In this document: piece after piece, positions 45,159 to 55,324 of the stretch
Layout: each line of letters opens with the position of its first letter
Numbering within the stretch: the first letter of the stretch is position 1
NCBI GenBank assembly: GCA_963726785.1
Contig: CAVSDJ010000001.1
Span: forward strand, 186,001 to 250,000
From: DATEKX01 sp963726785
Lineage (GTDB): Bacteria > Acidobacteriota > Blastocatellia > UBA7656
Length of the DNA stretch: 64,000 nucleotides
Direction of reading: 5' to 3'
Program-made: the position numbers and the translations under genes
Notes under the pieces: generated by a model
What the model was told of the DNA's origin: nothing
Databases searched by the model: none
What the model saw: only the letters and a program-made list of their open reading frames with translations

Positions 45159-46713
45159 AAAGGTGCTCCTGAAAATAATCGGCGTATAATTTGCAACGCA
45201 TCACTTCCAAGCTCCCTTCGCGGCGCACCAGCCCCGCGCCGCGAAGGCGGAAAAATATTCTCTCACTCTCTTGCCCCTCCAATTTGTTGCGGTGCAAGAC
45301 CTGGCGCAATCCCTGAATCAGGTCTTTTTGATCGTGCAGCCGGAAAAGATGATGCCGCAAGTGATCACCAAAAGGCCCGCGATCATCGGCTGCCGTATTG
45401 AAAAGCTCCTTGGCAGATATACGTTTACTGGCAACCAGATAGAGCGCGCGCCGCACAAGATATGGGTGCCCGTTAAGCAGAGCTATTAGCTCCTGTATAT
45501 CGCCGGAGTTGAGAGGCGAGTTGTGTCTTTGATTGAGGAGAACAACTTGCTCCGGTGTGAAATCTGAAAGCTCGATCACTTCGCCGACATTGAAGGGCGA
45601 TTGATTGAGGTCTTTAATAAGCTGGTAAGGTTCGGTAGAAGTAACAAGCGCCAAATTCAATCGCTTCCAAATGGGCTGCGACGCGCGGTTATTGTGCCAG
45701 CTTCGGAGCATGCCAAAGAAGTCCGTGCGAAATTCCGTGTCGAACATGCTTTCGACTTCATCCATAGCCAGGACAATAGGCCTGTCTATCTGCTTAAGAA
45801 TATAGCGCCCAAAATAACGGGTGCACCGCTGAGGTATAGACAGCGACGAACTCCAGTGCTCATCCGTCCGGTTGTCTAATTCCAAACTATCGCTAAGCCA
45901 GGCACAGAATTGCCGGAAGAAGAGGTCTGCATCAGCCAGCGCCTGCCGGTCAAATAATTGAAAGTCCAAAAACGCTACCTGTTTATCAGTTACCGTGCTA
46001 ATAGTCCTGATTAATAATGAGCTTTTGCCCATTTGCCTCGGGGCCTTAATAGTCATCGTCACCCCATGACGCTTAATCGCTTCAAGGGCGATGGCATCAG
46101 CAGGCCTCTCTATATAAAATTCCGATTCAACATCCATAGTCCCTTCCGGCATCTCCAATCGGATTGGCTGGGCTGAAGGCAAAGGCAAGGGAATCTCTTT
46201 AGGCGACTCGACCTGCACCCATTCGCTTTTAGACGCGGAACCGGCGATTGAGAGGTCGCCGCCGTTGATGGCTTTCTTGAGTTCTTCGATCACCCGCGCC
46301 GTATCGTCATGACCGCGCCAGAACGCCCAGTTGATATGATCCAGATAAGCGCTGAGCGGATAGCGGAACGGCTCTCTGTAATCAATCCGTACCGGCAGGA
46401 TCATAGGCCGCCCATTCTGATCCTTGGATAGCTTATGAGCTGTAGAAATCTCTGCCGTAACCATCTCGCTGTTAACCGAGGAGGCAGAGAGAAATGTGAT
46501 TAAATAGTCGGCTTGGCGAAGTTCGGCTTCGATGCGCTCGCCCCATTCCGTCCCTACTAACATTGTCCGATCTATAAAGACATCGTGATCTCGCTTGAGG
46601 TCATTAAAGACTTGCAATGCAACTGGTTCATCAGGCTCAACGTTGCGCCTGTAGCTGATGAATATGCGTGCCCGTTTTGAAGAACCGTTGCCGCTGTCAG
46701 TGTTACTGCTCAT
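45151..46713 (-). CDS. TIR-AAA protein (TIR domain plus AAA-like ATPase)
   Basis: A 520-residue protein and the first gene of the operon. Residues about 14-140: TIR domain (RIFISYRRNVEPDEPVALQVF, HDVFIDRTMLVGTEWGERIE, ADYLITFLSASSVNSEMVTAEISTA). Residues about 190-520: AAA-like ATPase with Walker A APRQMGKSSLL, Walker B IVLAMDEVESMF and the family C-terminal segment LNGHPYLVRRALYLVA. It ends EHLYA and the middle protein ends EHLYE, with the next ATG in each case 5 bases before the stop ends. No membrane segment. TIR-NTPase proteins are common in anti-phage and cell-death systems; that role here is inference. Confidence 0.86.
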   Translation of the reverse strand: MSSNTDSGNGSSKRARIFISYRRNVEPDEPVALQVFNDLKRDHDVFIDRTMLVGTEWGERIEAELRQADYLITFLSASSVNSEMVTAEISTAHKLSKDQNGRPMILPVRIDYREPFRYPLSAYLDHINWAFWRGHDDTARVIEELKKAINGGDLSIAGSASKSEWVQVESPKEIPLPLPSAQPIRLEMPEGTMDVESEFYIERPADAIALEAIKRHGVTMTIKAPRQMGKSSLLIRTISTVTDKQVAFLDFQLFDRQALADADLFFRQFCAWLSDSLELDNRTDEHWSSSLSIPQRCTRYFGRYILKQIDRPIVLAMDEVESMFDTEFRTDFFGMLRSWHNNRASQPIWKRLNLALVTSTEPYQLIKDLNQSPFNVGEVIELSDFTPEQVVLLNQRHNSPLNSGDIQELIALLNGHPYLVRRALYLVASKRISAKELFNTAADDRGPFGDHLRHHLFRLHDQKDLIQGLRQVLHRNKLEGQESERIFFRLRGAGLVRREGSLEVMRCKLYADYFQEHLYA

Positions 46714-47568
46714 TTCGCGCCTCTCTGAATTATTTGCCGTAATCCTCTTCCGGTGTATTAAAGTTCAAGGGACTGACTCGGGAATATCTTATCTAGCTCT
46801 GTGTGCGTAACACTATCCCCTCAAGTAATGAAGATGTCCCCTAAAACATTTCAGATGGTCTACAAATTAACCTGTCCGATTTGAGTGGCCGACACATTCG
46901 AACTCGCTATATTAATGGATACGCCGGTTTTACCCTGGAAAGAGGCAACAGAGGATAGCACCTCTGAGAATACAAAGCAACGTATGGTAAAAAAAGAAAT
47001 CGTTCAGACTTCGGCGCAGAGATTAAGCTAAAGAATTTGACAAAGGGTGTGAATTTTAGCGCGCGAAGCGCGACCTGCAACAAGGCATCAAATTCTACAA
47101 CAGCGCATCAAGCAACCGAAGGCAGAATTAGAATCTCTGCGTGAAGGCGGCTCAAAACTAAGCTTCCATTAACCCTTTGCTACAACCTCATAGAGGTTGA
47201 TCTGATGCCCTGCAATTGATTAAAACTGATTGAATGTTTTGAGCAACTTGACCGAATCCAAGGAATTACAAATTACTCAAGCCTTCATGCTATTCAATCC
47301 GATGTAAATAAATTCCTGCCGATCTGATCTGTTTCGACATAAAGCTAATTGTTGAAGCCAGTGTGTTAAACCATTCCGACTTTGCAATTTTTTTGACTCA
47401 TTAAATCAGGCTTTCGGCCCGCTACAGTATCGGTCTGCCGTCACTGGCACGGTTGTTGATAACCATAGAGGCGAGATCAAGGGTGAACAATACGGTAACG
47501 GATTCAACCCAAAAAAAATTGGCCTCAGGTATTCAGGTTTTAAAGAAAGCATCGGAGTGATAAAAAGA
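46714..47568. other. 855-base gene-free region between the TIR operon and the subtilase
   Basis: Divergent promoters must lie here. The only protein-like stretch is a short frame around 47090-47170 (RHQILQQRIKQPKAELESLREG) that looks like a coiled-coil fragment, perhaps a decayed gene end; I cannot assign it. AT-rich from 47180 to 47400. No repeat array, terminal inverted repeats or RNA gene seen. Confidence 0.4.
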
Positions 47569-49500
47569 ATGAAAACCAACAAAAACGCTCTTACAGTTTT
47601 AATGGCGGCCTTCCTAGTCGCTTGTTTCCTCACAATGGGAATCCCGTCATCAGCCGGATTTAAGAGCGATACTCAAGCGCAAAACATGTTCACGGGTCGG
47701 AAGGTCTCAGCGGACCTGGATGAGGCAGTGTATTCCGCTTCCGAGAAAACGGTCAAAGTGATCGTTGAACTCGAACCTTCGCTTAATACCAGAGCTTATA
47801 GTCAGGTGCTTTCGAAGTTCAGCCAAAAAGGCGGGATCATCACCAGAAGCTTGAACGGCGGCAAATCGGCGGCAATAGAGATTCCTGCCAAGGCCATCGC
47901 TTCCCTGACAAACGATGCGAATATCAGATACATATCGCTGGACAGACCGACCGTGGTATCCGGCCACCTTGAGACCACCTCCGGCGCGGCCATGGCTAGA
48001 AGTCTGGGCACTACTGCCACAGGCGCGATAGATGGGAAAGGCATCGGCATTGCCATACTGGATTCGGGCATCTATGCGGCTCACCACTCCTTCATGACTA
48101 ACAGAATAGTGGCGAACGTTGATTTCACGGGTGAAGGAAGAACGGATGACCCTTATGGACACGGGACTCACGTGGCGTCCATCGCTGCCGGAAACGGCCA
48201 TGTTGCCAATGGCGCATACACAGGCGTAGCTCCCGGCGCGAAGATCATTAATGTCAGAGTGCTTAATTCTCTAGGGGCAGGCTCGACCTCCAATGCAATC
48301 GCGGGTATTGATTGGTGCATCGCCAACAAAGCCGCTTACAACATTCGCGTTATAAACATGAGTTTCGGCGCAACGGCGGCTGACTCTTACGTGAACGACC
48401 CGCTTTGCCAGGCAGCGAGGCGGGCCTTCAATGCTGGCATACTGGTTTGCGCTGCTGCCGGTAATTCGGGCAAGAACGCATCGGGCAATAAAGTATATGG
48501 AACTATTCACTCTCCCGGCATAGAGCCGTCAGCGCTCACAGTAGGAGCGGCGAACACTTTAGGAACAGACTCTCGTTCGGATGACAGTCTTGCTTCGTTC
48601 AGTTCTTCAGGCCCAACGCGCGGATACACTACCAATGCGAACGGTGTGAAGAAGTATGACAATTTGATCAAGCCTGAGATCGTAGCGCCGGGCAACAAGA
48701 TCGTCGCAGCCGCATCGCCTAATAATCGCATTCTCGCTATCACGCCTTCGCTCGACGCGCTCATTAGCATAACGCCTGCTCATAAAATGATGACCATGAG
48801 CGGCACGTCAATGGCGACGCCCGCCGTTGCCGGAGCAGCAGCTCTGTTATTCCAGAGAAACCCGAGTCTCACTCCTAATCTTGTCAAAGCCCTTCTCGAA
48901 TACACCGCGCGACCACTTAACAATTGCAACAACTACCAGCAGGGTGCTGGAATGTTGAACGTCGAAGGTGCGGTCAGGCTGGCGGGTCTTGTGCGAACAG
49001 ACCTGACAGGAAGAGCGCTTGGCGACGCCCTGCTTACGGGCGCTGCGCCTACGCCGTCAACCACCATCGCGGGCTATACCTTTCAATGGGGCGCAGGGTT
49101 GATTCAAAAGTGGAATTTTGTGCACGGGACTGACCTGATAACGAAATACCAGGGCGTCTACGGCACAGGCGTATTGCTTAGTGAAGGAGTGCTGCTCTCA
49201 AGCGGCACGCTGTTAGCCAGCGGAGTGCTGCTTTCAACCGGCACAATGCTGTCGCAGGGAGTGCTTATATCTACCGGCGTGCTGCTTTCTGCCGGAACGT
49301 TGCTCACATCCGGCACCATGCTCTCGGATGGCACTATGCTCTCGGATGGCACTATGCTCTCGGATGGCACTTTGATGTCGGATGGCGTTTTCGCTTCCTC
49401 AATGTCGCCTCCGGTTGCAACGGCTTTGGCCATGTCTGCGCTCGAAGGGGATGCAACTACGGCCATGTTACCAGTTCTTGATCTCGACCCGCTCAATTAA
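47569..49500 (+). CDS. secreted S8 subtilisin-family protease with C-terminal hexapeptide repeats
   Basis: A 643-residue exported subtilase. Signal peptide at 1-29 (ALTVLMAAFLVACFLTMG), an I9-like propeptide (VKVIVELEPSLN... to about 128), then the S8 domain with catalytic D165 (AILDSGI), H198 (YGHGTHVAS) and S414 (SGTSMATPAVAG). After about residue 525 come twelve 6-residue units of the form V/T-L/M-L-S-x-G (for example TMLSDG three times in a row, encoded by an 18-base tandem repeat), ending in an unordered tail. The ATG at 47569 fits GGAG better than the GTG at 47557. Likely a cell-surface or extracellular protease. Confidence 0.92.
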   Translation: MKTNKNALTVLMAAFLVACFLTMGIPSSAGFKSDTQAQNMFTGRKVSADLDEAVYSASEKTVKVIVELEPSLNTRAYSQVLSKFSQKGGIITRSLNGGKSAAIEIPAKAIASLTNDANIRYISLDRPTVVSGHLETTSGAAMARSLGTTATGAIDGKGIGIAILDSGIYAAHHSFMTNRIVANVDFTGEGRTDDPYGHGTHVASIAAGNGHVANGAYTGVAPGAKIINVRVLNSLGAGSTSNAIAGIDWCIANKAAYNIRVINMSFGATAADSYVNDPLCQAARRAFNAGILVCAAAGNSGKNASGNKVYGTIHSPGIEPSALTVGAANTLGTDSRSDDSLASFSSSGPTRGYTTNANGVKKYDNLIKPEIVAPGNKIVAAASPNNRILAITPSLDALISITPAHKMMTMSGTSMATPAVAGAAALLFQRNPSLTPNLVKALLEYTARPLNNCNNYQQGAGMLNVEGAVRLAGLVRTDLTGRALGDALLTGAAPTPSTTIAGYTFQWGAGLIQKWNFVHGTDLITKYQGVYGTGVLLSEGVLLSSGTLLASGVLLSTGTMLSQGVLISTGVLLSAGTLLTSGTMLSDGTMLSDGTMLSDGTLMSDGVFASSMSPPVATALAMSALEGDATTAMLPVLDLDPLN

Positions 49501-49607
49501 TAGAGAGAGCAAGAACTCTGGGAACTCTCGCGTGTAAGGCGAGAATGGTAATTGGCAAGCAGGCAACACAGCATCAGGGAATGCTGAAAGATTAAAAGGA
49601 AAAGGCA

Positions 49608-50522
49608 ATGTATCCTCTGGCAAACTTAAATGCGGATAAAATAAATTCGCAAATGATTCGTTTCGCGGAAAACGAACCGATGAAGGTAGAAAGCCTCACA
49701 GCCGAACACGAAGCGGAAGTGATGCAGTTCTTGGGCGAGCGGCCCAGCCATACCTTCGGCCTGTGTGGGTTCATCCGCAGCAACGGTCTTGTCAGCCCTC
49801 ACAATCGCGGCAACTTCTACGCCTGTCGCGACGAAAAGGGCGAGCTTCAAGGCGTGGCTCTGATCGGCCACTTCATCCTGTTCGAGACTCGCTCGGATGC
49901 AGCTATCGAAGCTTTCGCAAATCTCGCGCAGTCGCATCCCAACGCGCACATGCTGTTAGGTGAACAGGAGAAGGTGGAAGCGTTCTGGCATTACTATGCT
50001 GACGGCGGACAGGAGGCGCGATTGTTCTGCCGTGAGTTGTTGCTCGAACAGCGATGGCCTGTGGCAGTCGAAGCAGAAATGACAGAATTGAGGCTGGCCA
50101 CGATTGATGATCTCGATTTAGTAGTTCCGGCACACGCGCAATCAGCATTTGACGAAAGCGGAATAAATCCGCTGGATGTGGACGCGGAAGCGTTTCGTCA
50201 AAGATGCGCGCGTCGAATAGAACAAGGACGAACATGGGTGTGGGTAGACGAAGGAAGATTGAAGTTCAAAGCAGAAGTGATAACCGATACGCCGGATGTA
50301 GTCTATCTTGAAGGAGTGTGGGTAGACCCGGCAGAACGAGGCAAAGGGTATGGGCTGCGTGGCATGTCTCAGATCAGCAGGGGATTGCTTATGAATACAA
50401 AGGCAGTATGCCTGCTTGTCAATGAGAAGTTCCAGGCGGCGCAGCGACTCTACAAAAAAGCCGGATACAAACTGATCGGTTATTACGACACCATCTTCCT
50501 CAATCAGGAGAAAGCAAGCTGA
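49608..50522 (+). CDS. GNAT-family N-acetyltransferase
   Basis: A 304-residue protein with an N-terminal domain unlike the catalytic core (about 1-160, GVALIGHFILFETRSDAAIEAFANLA) and a C-terminal GNAT domain. The acetyl-CoA loop is seen as VYLEGVWVDPAERGKGYGLRGMSQI (about 230-252), followed by VCLLVNEKFQAAQRLYKKAGYKLIGYYDTI. AAGGAAAAGGC stands before the ATG. Substrate unknown. It sits between the subtilase and the J/PilZ gene on the same strand. Confidence 0.82.
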   Translation: MYPLANLNADKINSQMIRFAENEPMKVESLTAEHEAEVMQFLGERPSHTFGLCGFIRSNGLVSPHNRGNFYACRDEKGELQGVALIGHFILFETRSDAAIEAFANLAQSHPNAHMLLGEQEKVEAFWHYYADGGQEARLFCRELLLEQRWPVAVEAEMTELRLATIDDLDLVVPAHAQSAFDESGINPLDVDAEAFRQRCARRIEQGRTWVWVDEGRLKFKAEVITDTPDVVYLEGVWVDPAERGKGYGLRGMSQISRGLLMNTKAVCLLVNEKFQAAQRLYKKAGYKLIGYYDTIFLNQEKAS

Positions 50523-50565
50523 TTGATAAGGCCCCTATTGTTTTGCTTGTGAAGGGAGTAAAGCA

Positions 50566-51321
50566 ATGGAATATACCGACACCAAATTCAAAGTTGAAAA
50601 CCGTTTCCTAAAGCATGACGAGATCAAGCAACTGGCGACTCTCATCATAGACGAGCCCGACCATTACACCGTACTTGGCGTTGATTGCGACGCATCCTTT
50701 GAATCGATAAACCAGTCATACTGTTTAGCCGTCAATTATTTTCACCCGCTGAAATATCAAACCCCGGATGAGTCTCACAGCGTGTTGCAGTGGACATTGA
50801 GCCGCGCGATCCGCCGCATAGAGCAAGCCTACTTCATTTTGTCGAGCCGCACGCGGAGAAAAGATTATGACCACGTCCTGGCTCACAGATCACAGGTCTT
50901 TTCCAATTTGCCGAAACAGGAAGATTCTGCGCTACACAAGGGGAATGCTGAAATTTGGCGCGCGTTTGCTACTCAGAGACAGACTCCGGGGGAGAAAGGC
51001 TCGACCAAACTCGACGATGAAAAAGGCTGCCAGAGTCAAGAGAATCGCCGGGTCACAAGGGTAACGATGCAGATACCTGTGATCGTAACGCTGGAGCCTC
51101 AATGGCAGGAGATTGCGGAAAGCATGAACATCAGCCCGTTGGGCATAAAGCTCGTTCTTTCGCACGCCGTTGAGCCTGGAACTTTGCTCAGACTCGAATT
51201 GCCCATGCCCGTTTCTTTGAGGGCCAGAGATTTCGAAAACGAAATCTATACCGTCAACGCGTATGTGTTATATATCACGGAGAAAAAAGGCAAACGCCTG
51301 GTCGCAGCGGAATTTGTATAG
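50566..51321 (+). CDS. J-domain-like/PilZ fusion protein, predicted c-di-GMP binder
   Basis: A 251-residue two-domain protein. Residues about 30-105 resemble a DnaJ J-domain (DHYTVLGVDCDASFESINQSY, AYFILSSRTRRKDYDHVL), but the HPD tripeptide needed to stimulate DnaK is HPL (in NYFHPLKYQ). Residues about 158-251 form a PilZ domain: RRVTR gives the RxxxR c-di-GMP arm and NISPLGIKL the (D/N)xSxxG part. So it could link c-di-GMP level to a protein partner without being a working co-chaperone. GGGAG precedes the ATG. It lies just upstream of lptE. Confidence 0.8.
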   Translation: MEYTDTKFKVENRFLKHDEIKQLATLIIDEPDHYTVLGVDCDASFESINQSYCLAVNYFHPLKYQTPDESHSVLQWTLSRAIRRIEQAYFILSSRTRRKDYDHVLAHRSQVFSNLPKQEDSALHKGNAEIWRAFATQRQTPGEKGSTKLDDEKGCQSQENRRVTRVTMQIPVIVTLEPQWQEIAESMNISPLGIKLVLSHAVEPGTLLRLELPMPVSLRARDFENEIYTVNAYVLYITEKKGKRLVAAEFV

Positions 51322-51412
51322 CGCCGGGTTCTTTTCGATCACCCTCCATATTCAATAAACAAAACGGCCAGCCTGCTTGTCTCACCTGCGCTCTGAAAGC
51401 TAATATCAATGT

Positions 51413-51930
51413 GTGATGTTCAAGCCTGTACTGTTTGCCATAGCAATTGCGCTCATGTTTGATGTGTGCGGCTACAAACAGGCGGGGAAGGGCCGAAGCC
51501 TCCCCGCAGACATCAAGACCATAGCCGTGCCCGTCTTTCAAAATTCAAGCCTCAAGTATCGCGTCGAACAGCGATTCACGCAGGCCGTCACTGACGAGAT
51601 ATTGAAACGGGCGCGCGCGCTGAAAGTCACAACGAACACGGACGAGGCCGACGCTGTGCTCAACGGCGATATTCGCAGCTTTCGCGCCTCTGGAACCATT
51701 CTCGATCAGCGAGGCCGCACGCGAGTCTGGAACGTCAGAATCATCATCAGCGTCACGCTGCGCGATCAACGGACTCGCAAGATATTATTTCAAGACCCGC
51801 GAATGTCTTTCGAAGGCGAGTACGAGTTGTCGGACGACCCGCAGTCTTTTTTCAACGAAGAGAACGCCGCTGTTGACCGCATAGCAAAAGATTTCGCGCA
51901 GACGATTCTCTCGACGATACTGGAAGGGCT

Positions 51931-51934
<4 letters not shown>
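51413..51934 (+). CDS. lptE: LptE-like LPS-assembly lipoprotein
   Basis: A 173-residue protein with an export signal ending in FDVCGYK (lipid-bearing Cys at 19) and the LptE core LPADIKTIAVPVFQNSSLKYRVEQRFTQAVTDEILKR, then VLNGDIRSF and a C-terminal helix EENAAVDRIAKDFAQTILSTI. LptE plugs the LptD barrel that delivers lipopolysaccharide to the outer membrane, so a diderm host is implied. It overlaps holA at the stop. The order lptE-holA is widely conserved. Confidence 0.86.
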
Positions 51935-53028
<1,094 letters not shown>

Positions 53029-53066
53029 TTAGTCATCATTCATCGTCCATCATCAGGAGGAGACAG

Positions 53067-53939
53067 ATGCCCATCTTTGCTCACGAAGAGAATCCATTAA
53101 ACGATCAGGAGTGGGAAAACATTAAAGCTGTAGTGATTGACGTTGCGCGCAAGCGATTAGTAGGCCGCCGCATCGTTGATTTGCATGGGCCGCTCGGCCC
53201 CGGAATCCAGACCATAGTGCACGATCATTTCTCAGGCACGACCATAGGTCGAATAGGGCTGCTAGGCGAAGAAGAGTCCGACCCCGTTCGCTCCGTGCGA
53301 CGCGAAAGCGGCATCATCCCGTTGATCTACAAAGATTTCGTACTTCACTGGCGAGACATAGAGACCGCGCGGCAGACGGGCGCTCCGCTCGACACTTCTG
53401 CCGCAGCAGGCGCGGCGGCTTTTTGCGCGGACGCCGAAGACGATTTAATTTTCAACGGCAGCGTCGAGATGGGTTACGAAGGCTTGATGGTCGTCGAAGG
53501 CCGTAACATCATATCGCGCCGAAACTGGGCCGAACCCGGCAATGCTTTTCAGGATGTCGTAGACGCGACGCAAACTCTGGTGCAGGCCGGATTCTACGGC
53601 CCTTATGCGATGGTTGTGAGTCCTCCGCTCTACACACAGATGCATCAGGTGCACCCCGGCACGGGCGTGCTTGAAATCGAGCACATTCGCCAGCTCATCA
53701 CAGACGGCGTTCATCAGTCGCCGCTCATTCGCGACGGTTACGGAATGATCGTGGCGACTGGCGCGCAGAATTTCGACCTCGCCGTAGCTCAAGACCTGAC
53801 CGTCGCTTATCTGGGCGCGGAGCACATGAATCACCCCTTTAGAGTGTTTGAATCAGTTTATCTGAGGATCAAACGCCACGGCTCAATATGCACGCTGGAA
53901 CCGGGCGCGGCTGATACGAAGAGTTCAAGGAAGCGGTAG
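53067..53939 (+). CDS. encapsulin shell protein (linocin/CFP29 family), no cargo gene adjacent
   Basis: A 290-residue encapsulin of the HK97 fold. Start ATG at 53067 with GGAGGAG upstream gives the family N-terminus FAHEENPLNDQEWENIKAVVIDVARKRLVGRRIVDLHGPLGPG; further matches are VVEGRNIISRRNWAEPGNAFQDVVDA, YGPYAMVVSPPLYTQMHQ and LAVAQDLTVAYLGAEHMNHPFRVFESVYLRIK. Family-1 shells usually sit beside a peroxidase, ferritin-like or similar cargo gene; here the neighbours are holA and rpsT. The cargo is probably encoded elsewhere. The Ser/Lys-rich tail after LEPGA is extra. Confidence 0.92.
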   Translation: MPIFAHEENPLNDQEWENIKAVVIDVARKRLVGRRIVDLHGPLGPGIQTIVHDHFSGTTIGRIGLLGEEESDPVRSVRRESGIIPLIYKDFVLHWRDIETARQTGAPLDTSAAAGAAAFCADAEDDLIFNGSVEMGYEGLMVVEGRNIISRRNWAEPGNAFQDVVDATQTLVQAGFYGPYAMVVSPPLYTQMHQVHPGTGVLEIEHIRQLITDGVHQSPLIRDGYGMIVATGAQNFDLAVAQDLTVAYLGAEHMNHPFRVFESVYLRIKRHGSICTLEPGAADTKSSRKR

Positions 53940-53958
53940 TAATCCGGGCGAGCACAAC

Positions 53959-53994
53959 AAAAAGAGAACGGCTATCAAAGCCGTTCTCTTTTTT
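53959..53994. terminator. bidirectional terminator between encapsulin and rpsT
   Basis: AAAAAGAGAACGGCT and AGCCGTTCTCTTTTTT form a perfect stem with loop ATCAA. A-rich on the left and T-rich on the right, so it can end transcription from the encapsulin gene and from rpsT. Confidence 0.9.
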
Positions 53995-54021
53995 CATTTG
54001 AAGAACAGTTCCGGTGTCAGA

Positions 54022-54288
54022 CTAAGCCGACATACCATTCACGGTGGTAGTGAGACGCGATTTGTATCTGGCCGCTGCGTTGTGGTGAATTATGCCTTTT
54101 TGGATAGCCTTGTCTATCACCGATACGGTTTTGGCAAGCTGGGTTTTGGCTTCGTCCTGATTGCCCGCTTCGATTGCTGCGCGAAGGCTCTTGATCTGAG
54201 TGCGAAGGCGGCTGCGATTGCGGCGATTCACTTCATTGCGTCGTTCTGTCTGTCTGATTCGTTTCTCTGCTGACTTATGATTTGCCAT
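54022..54288 (-). CDS. rpsT: 30S ribosomal protein S20
   Basis: An 88-residue basic helical protein with the S20 start MANHKSAEKRIRQTERRNEVNRRNRSRLRTQIK and the closing GIIHHNAAARYKSRLTTTVNG. It binds 16S rRNA early in 30S assembly. Monocistronic, minus strand, with a shared terminator after it. Confidence 0.97.
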   Translation of the reverse strand: MANHKSAEKRIRQTERRNEVNRRNRSRLRTQIKSLRAAIEAGNQDEAKTQLAKTVSVIDKAIQKGIIHHNAAARYKSRLTTTVNGMSA

Positions 54289-54441
54289 GCTTCTAGTTTC
54301 TCCTCATCACTGCCAAGAAAATTCTTTTGAAAAAAGACTAGTAGAATAGCCGTCTAGACAACCGCATGTCAAGAGTATGAAAGGCGAATTAAGTTGTCTG
54401 CGGGATTGACTCGCCCTACATACTATCCTTAGATTTGGTTT

Positions 54442-55215
54442 GTGTTCGAGACATTGCTTCACTGGTTACAGACTGCTTCGTGGATCGAAGCGGGCATAGT
54501 TTTTCTGGCGCATAACCTTGTTATCTTTGGGCTTGTGCTTCTCTGTGGCAATTGGCTTGTTCGTCGTTACAGGTTCCGGCCCGTCACGCAGCCACCGCCT
54601 CCCTTGACTAAAACTGAACTCGCTGCCGCAGCCGGGAACGTTCTCTTAAACACAGTGATTACATTTATCGGCTGGCAGTTGTGGTTGCGCGGCATGATCC
54701 GATTCCGTTCTGATCTTGGTTTTGGGGCGCTGGCCGATGTGTTCATCCTATTTTTTACAATGGACTTGTTCATGTACGTTTTGCATCGAATTGCCCACAA
54801 CCCTGTGTTGTTTCCGTTGTTGCATCGTTTCCATCATAGATATGAACAAGTCCGACCGCTGACACTGTTTGCGCTGAATCCGTTCGAGAATCTGGCATTC
54901 GGAGCGCTTTGGCTAACGGTGATTTTCGTTTACTCAACATCCTGGGCTGGGATGTCTGTGTATCTGGTATTGAACGTTGCATTCGGCGCAATCGGGCATT
55001 TGGGTGTTGAGCCTGTGCCGAGCGAGTTGGCGCGCACACCCATGTTGCGATACATCGCAGGTAGTTCATTTCATGCGCAACACCATCAGGATAAGGGACA
55101 CAATTATGGGTTCTACACTCTGATCTGGGACAGGCTGTTCGGCACGCTGCAACCCGATTACGCTCAAAACTATGGCCGTGTGCCGGAAAGCACTTTGATT
55201 TCGACATCAGATTAA
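54442..55215 (+). CDS. sterol desaturase/fatty-acid hydroxylase family membrane protein
   Basis: A 257-residue di-iron membrane enzyme of the fatty-acid hydroxylase superfamily. Four to five hydrophobic spans surround the histidine boxes: HRIAH (about 115), HRFHHRYEQVRP (about 128) and HAQHHQDKGHNYG (about 213). These bind the iron pair that oxidises an unactivated C-H bond in a lipid. Start is GTG at 54442 without a strong ribosome site. Substrate (fatty acid, sterol or hopanoid-like lipid) cannot be told. Confidence 0.88.
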   Translation: MFETLLHWLQTASWIEAGIVFLAHNLVIFGLVLLCGNWLVRRYRFRPVTQPPPPLTKTELAAAAGNVLLNTVITFIGWQLWLRGMIRFRSDLGFGALADVFILFFTMDLFMYVLHRIAHNPVLFPLLHRFHHRYEQVRPLTLFALNPFENLAFGALWLTVIFVYSTSWAGMSVYLVLNVAFGAIGHLGVEPVPSELARTPMLRYIAGSSFHAQHHQDKGHNYGFYTLIWDRLFGTLQPDYAQNYGRVPESTLISTSD

Positions 55216-55324
55216 TTGGAATAGTTATAAAGCGAGACGTGACCCGGTGATGGACTGAATTCTTTCCGAGAATAGGTAAGTTATTTTCAGTGTTTCGTAA
55301 CAGGTCGTTTTGTGTGAGAGCAAG

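Noticed and set aside
47040..47170. Transposase remnant upstream of the subtilase
   Set aside because: A short coiled-coil-like frame is seen, but no transposase motif, terminal inverted repeats or target duplication.
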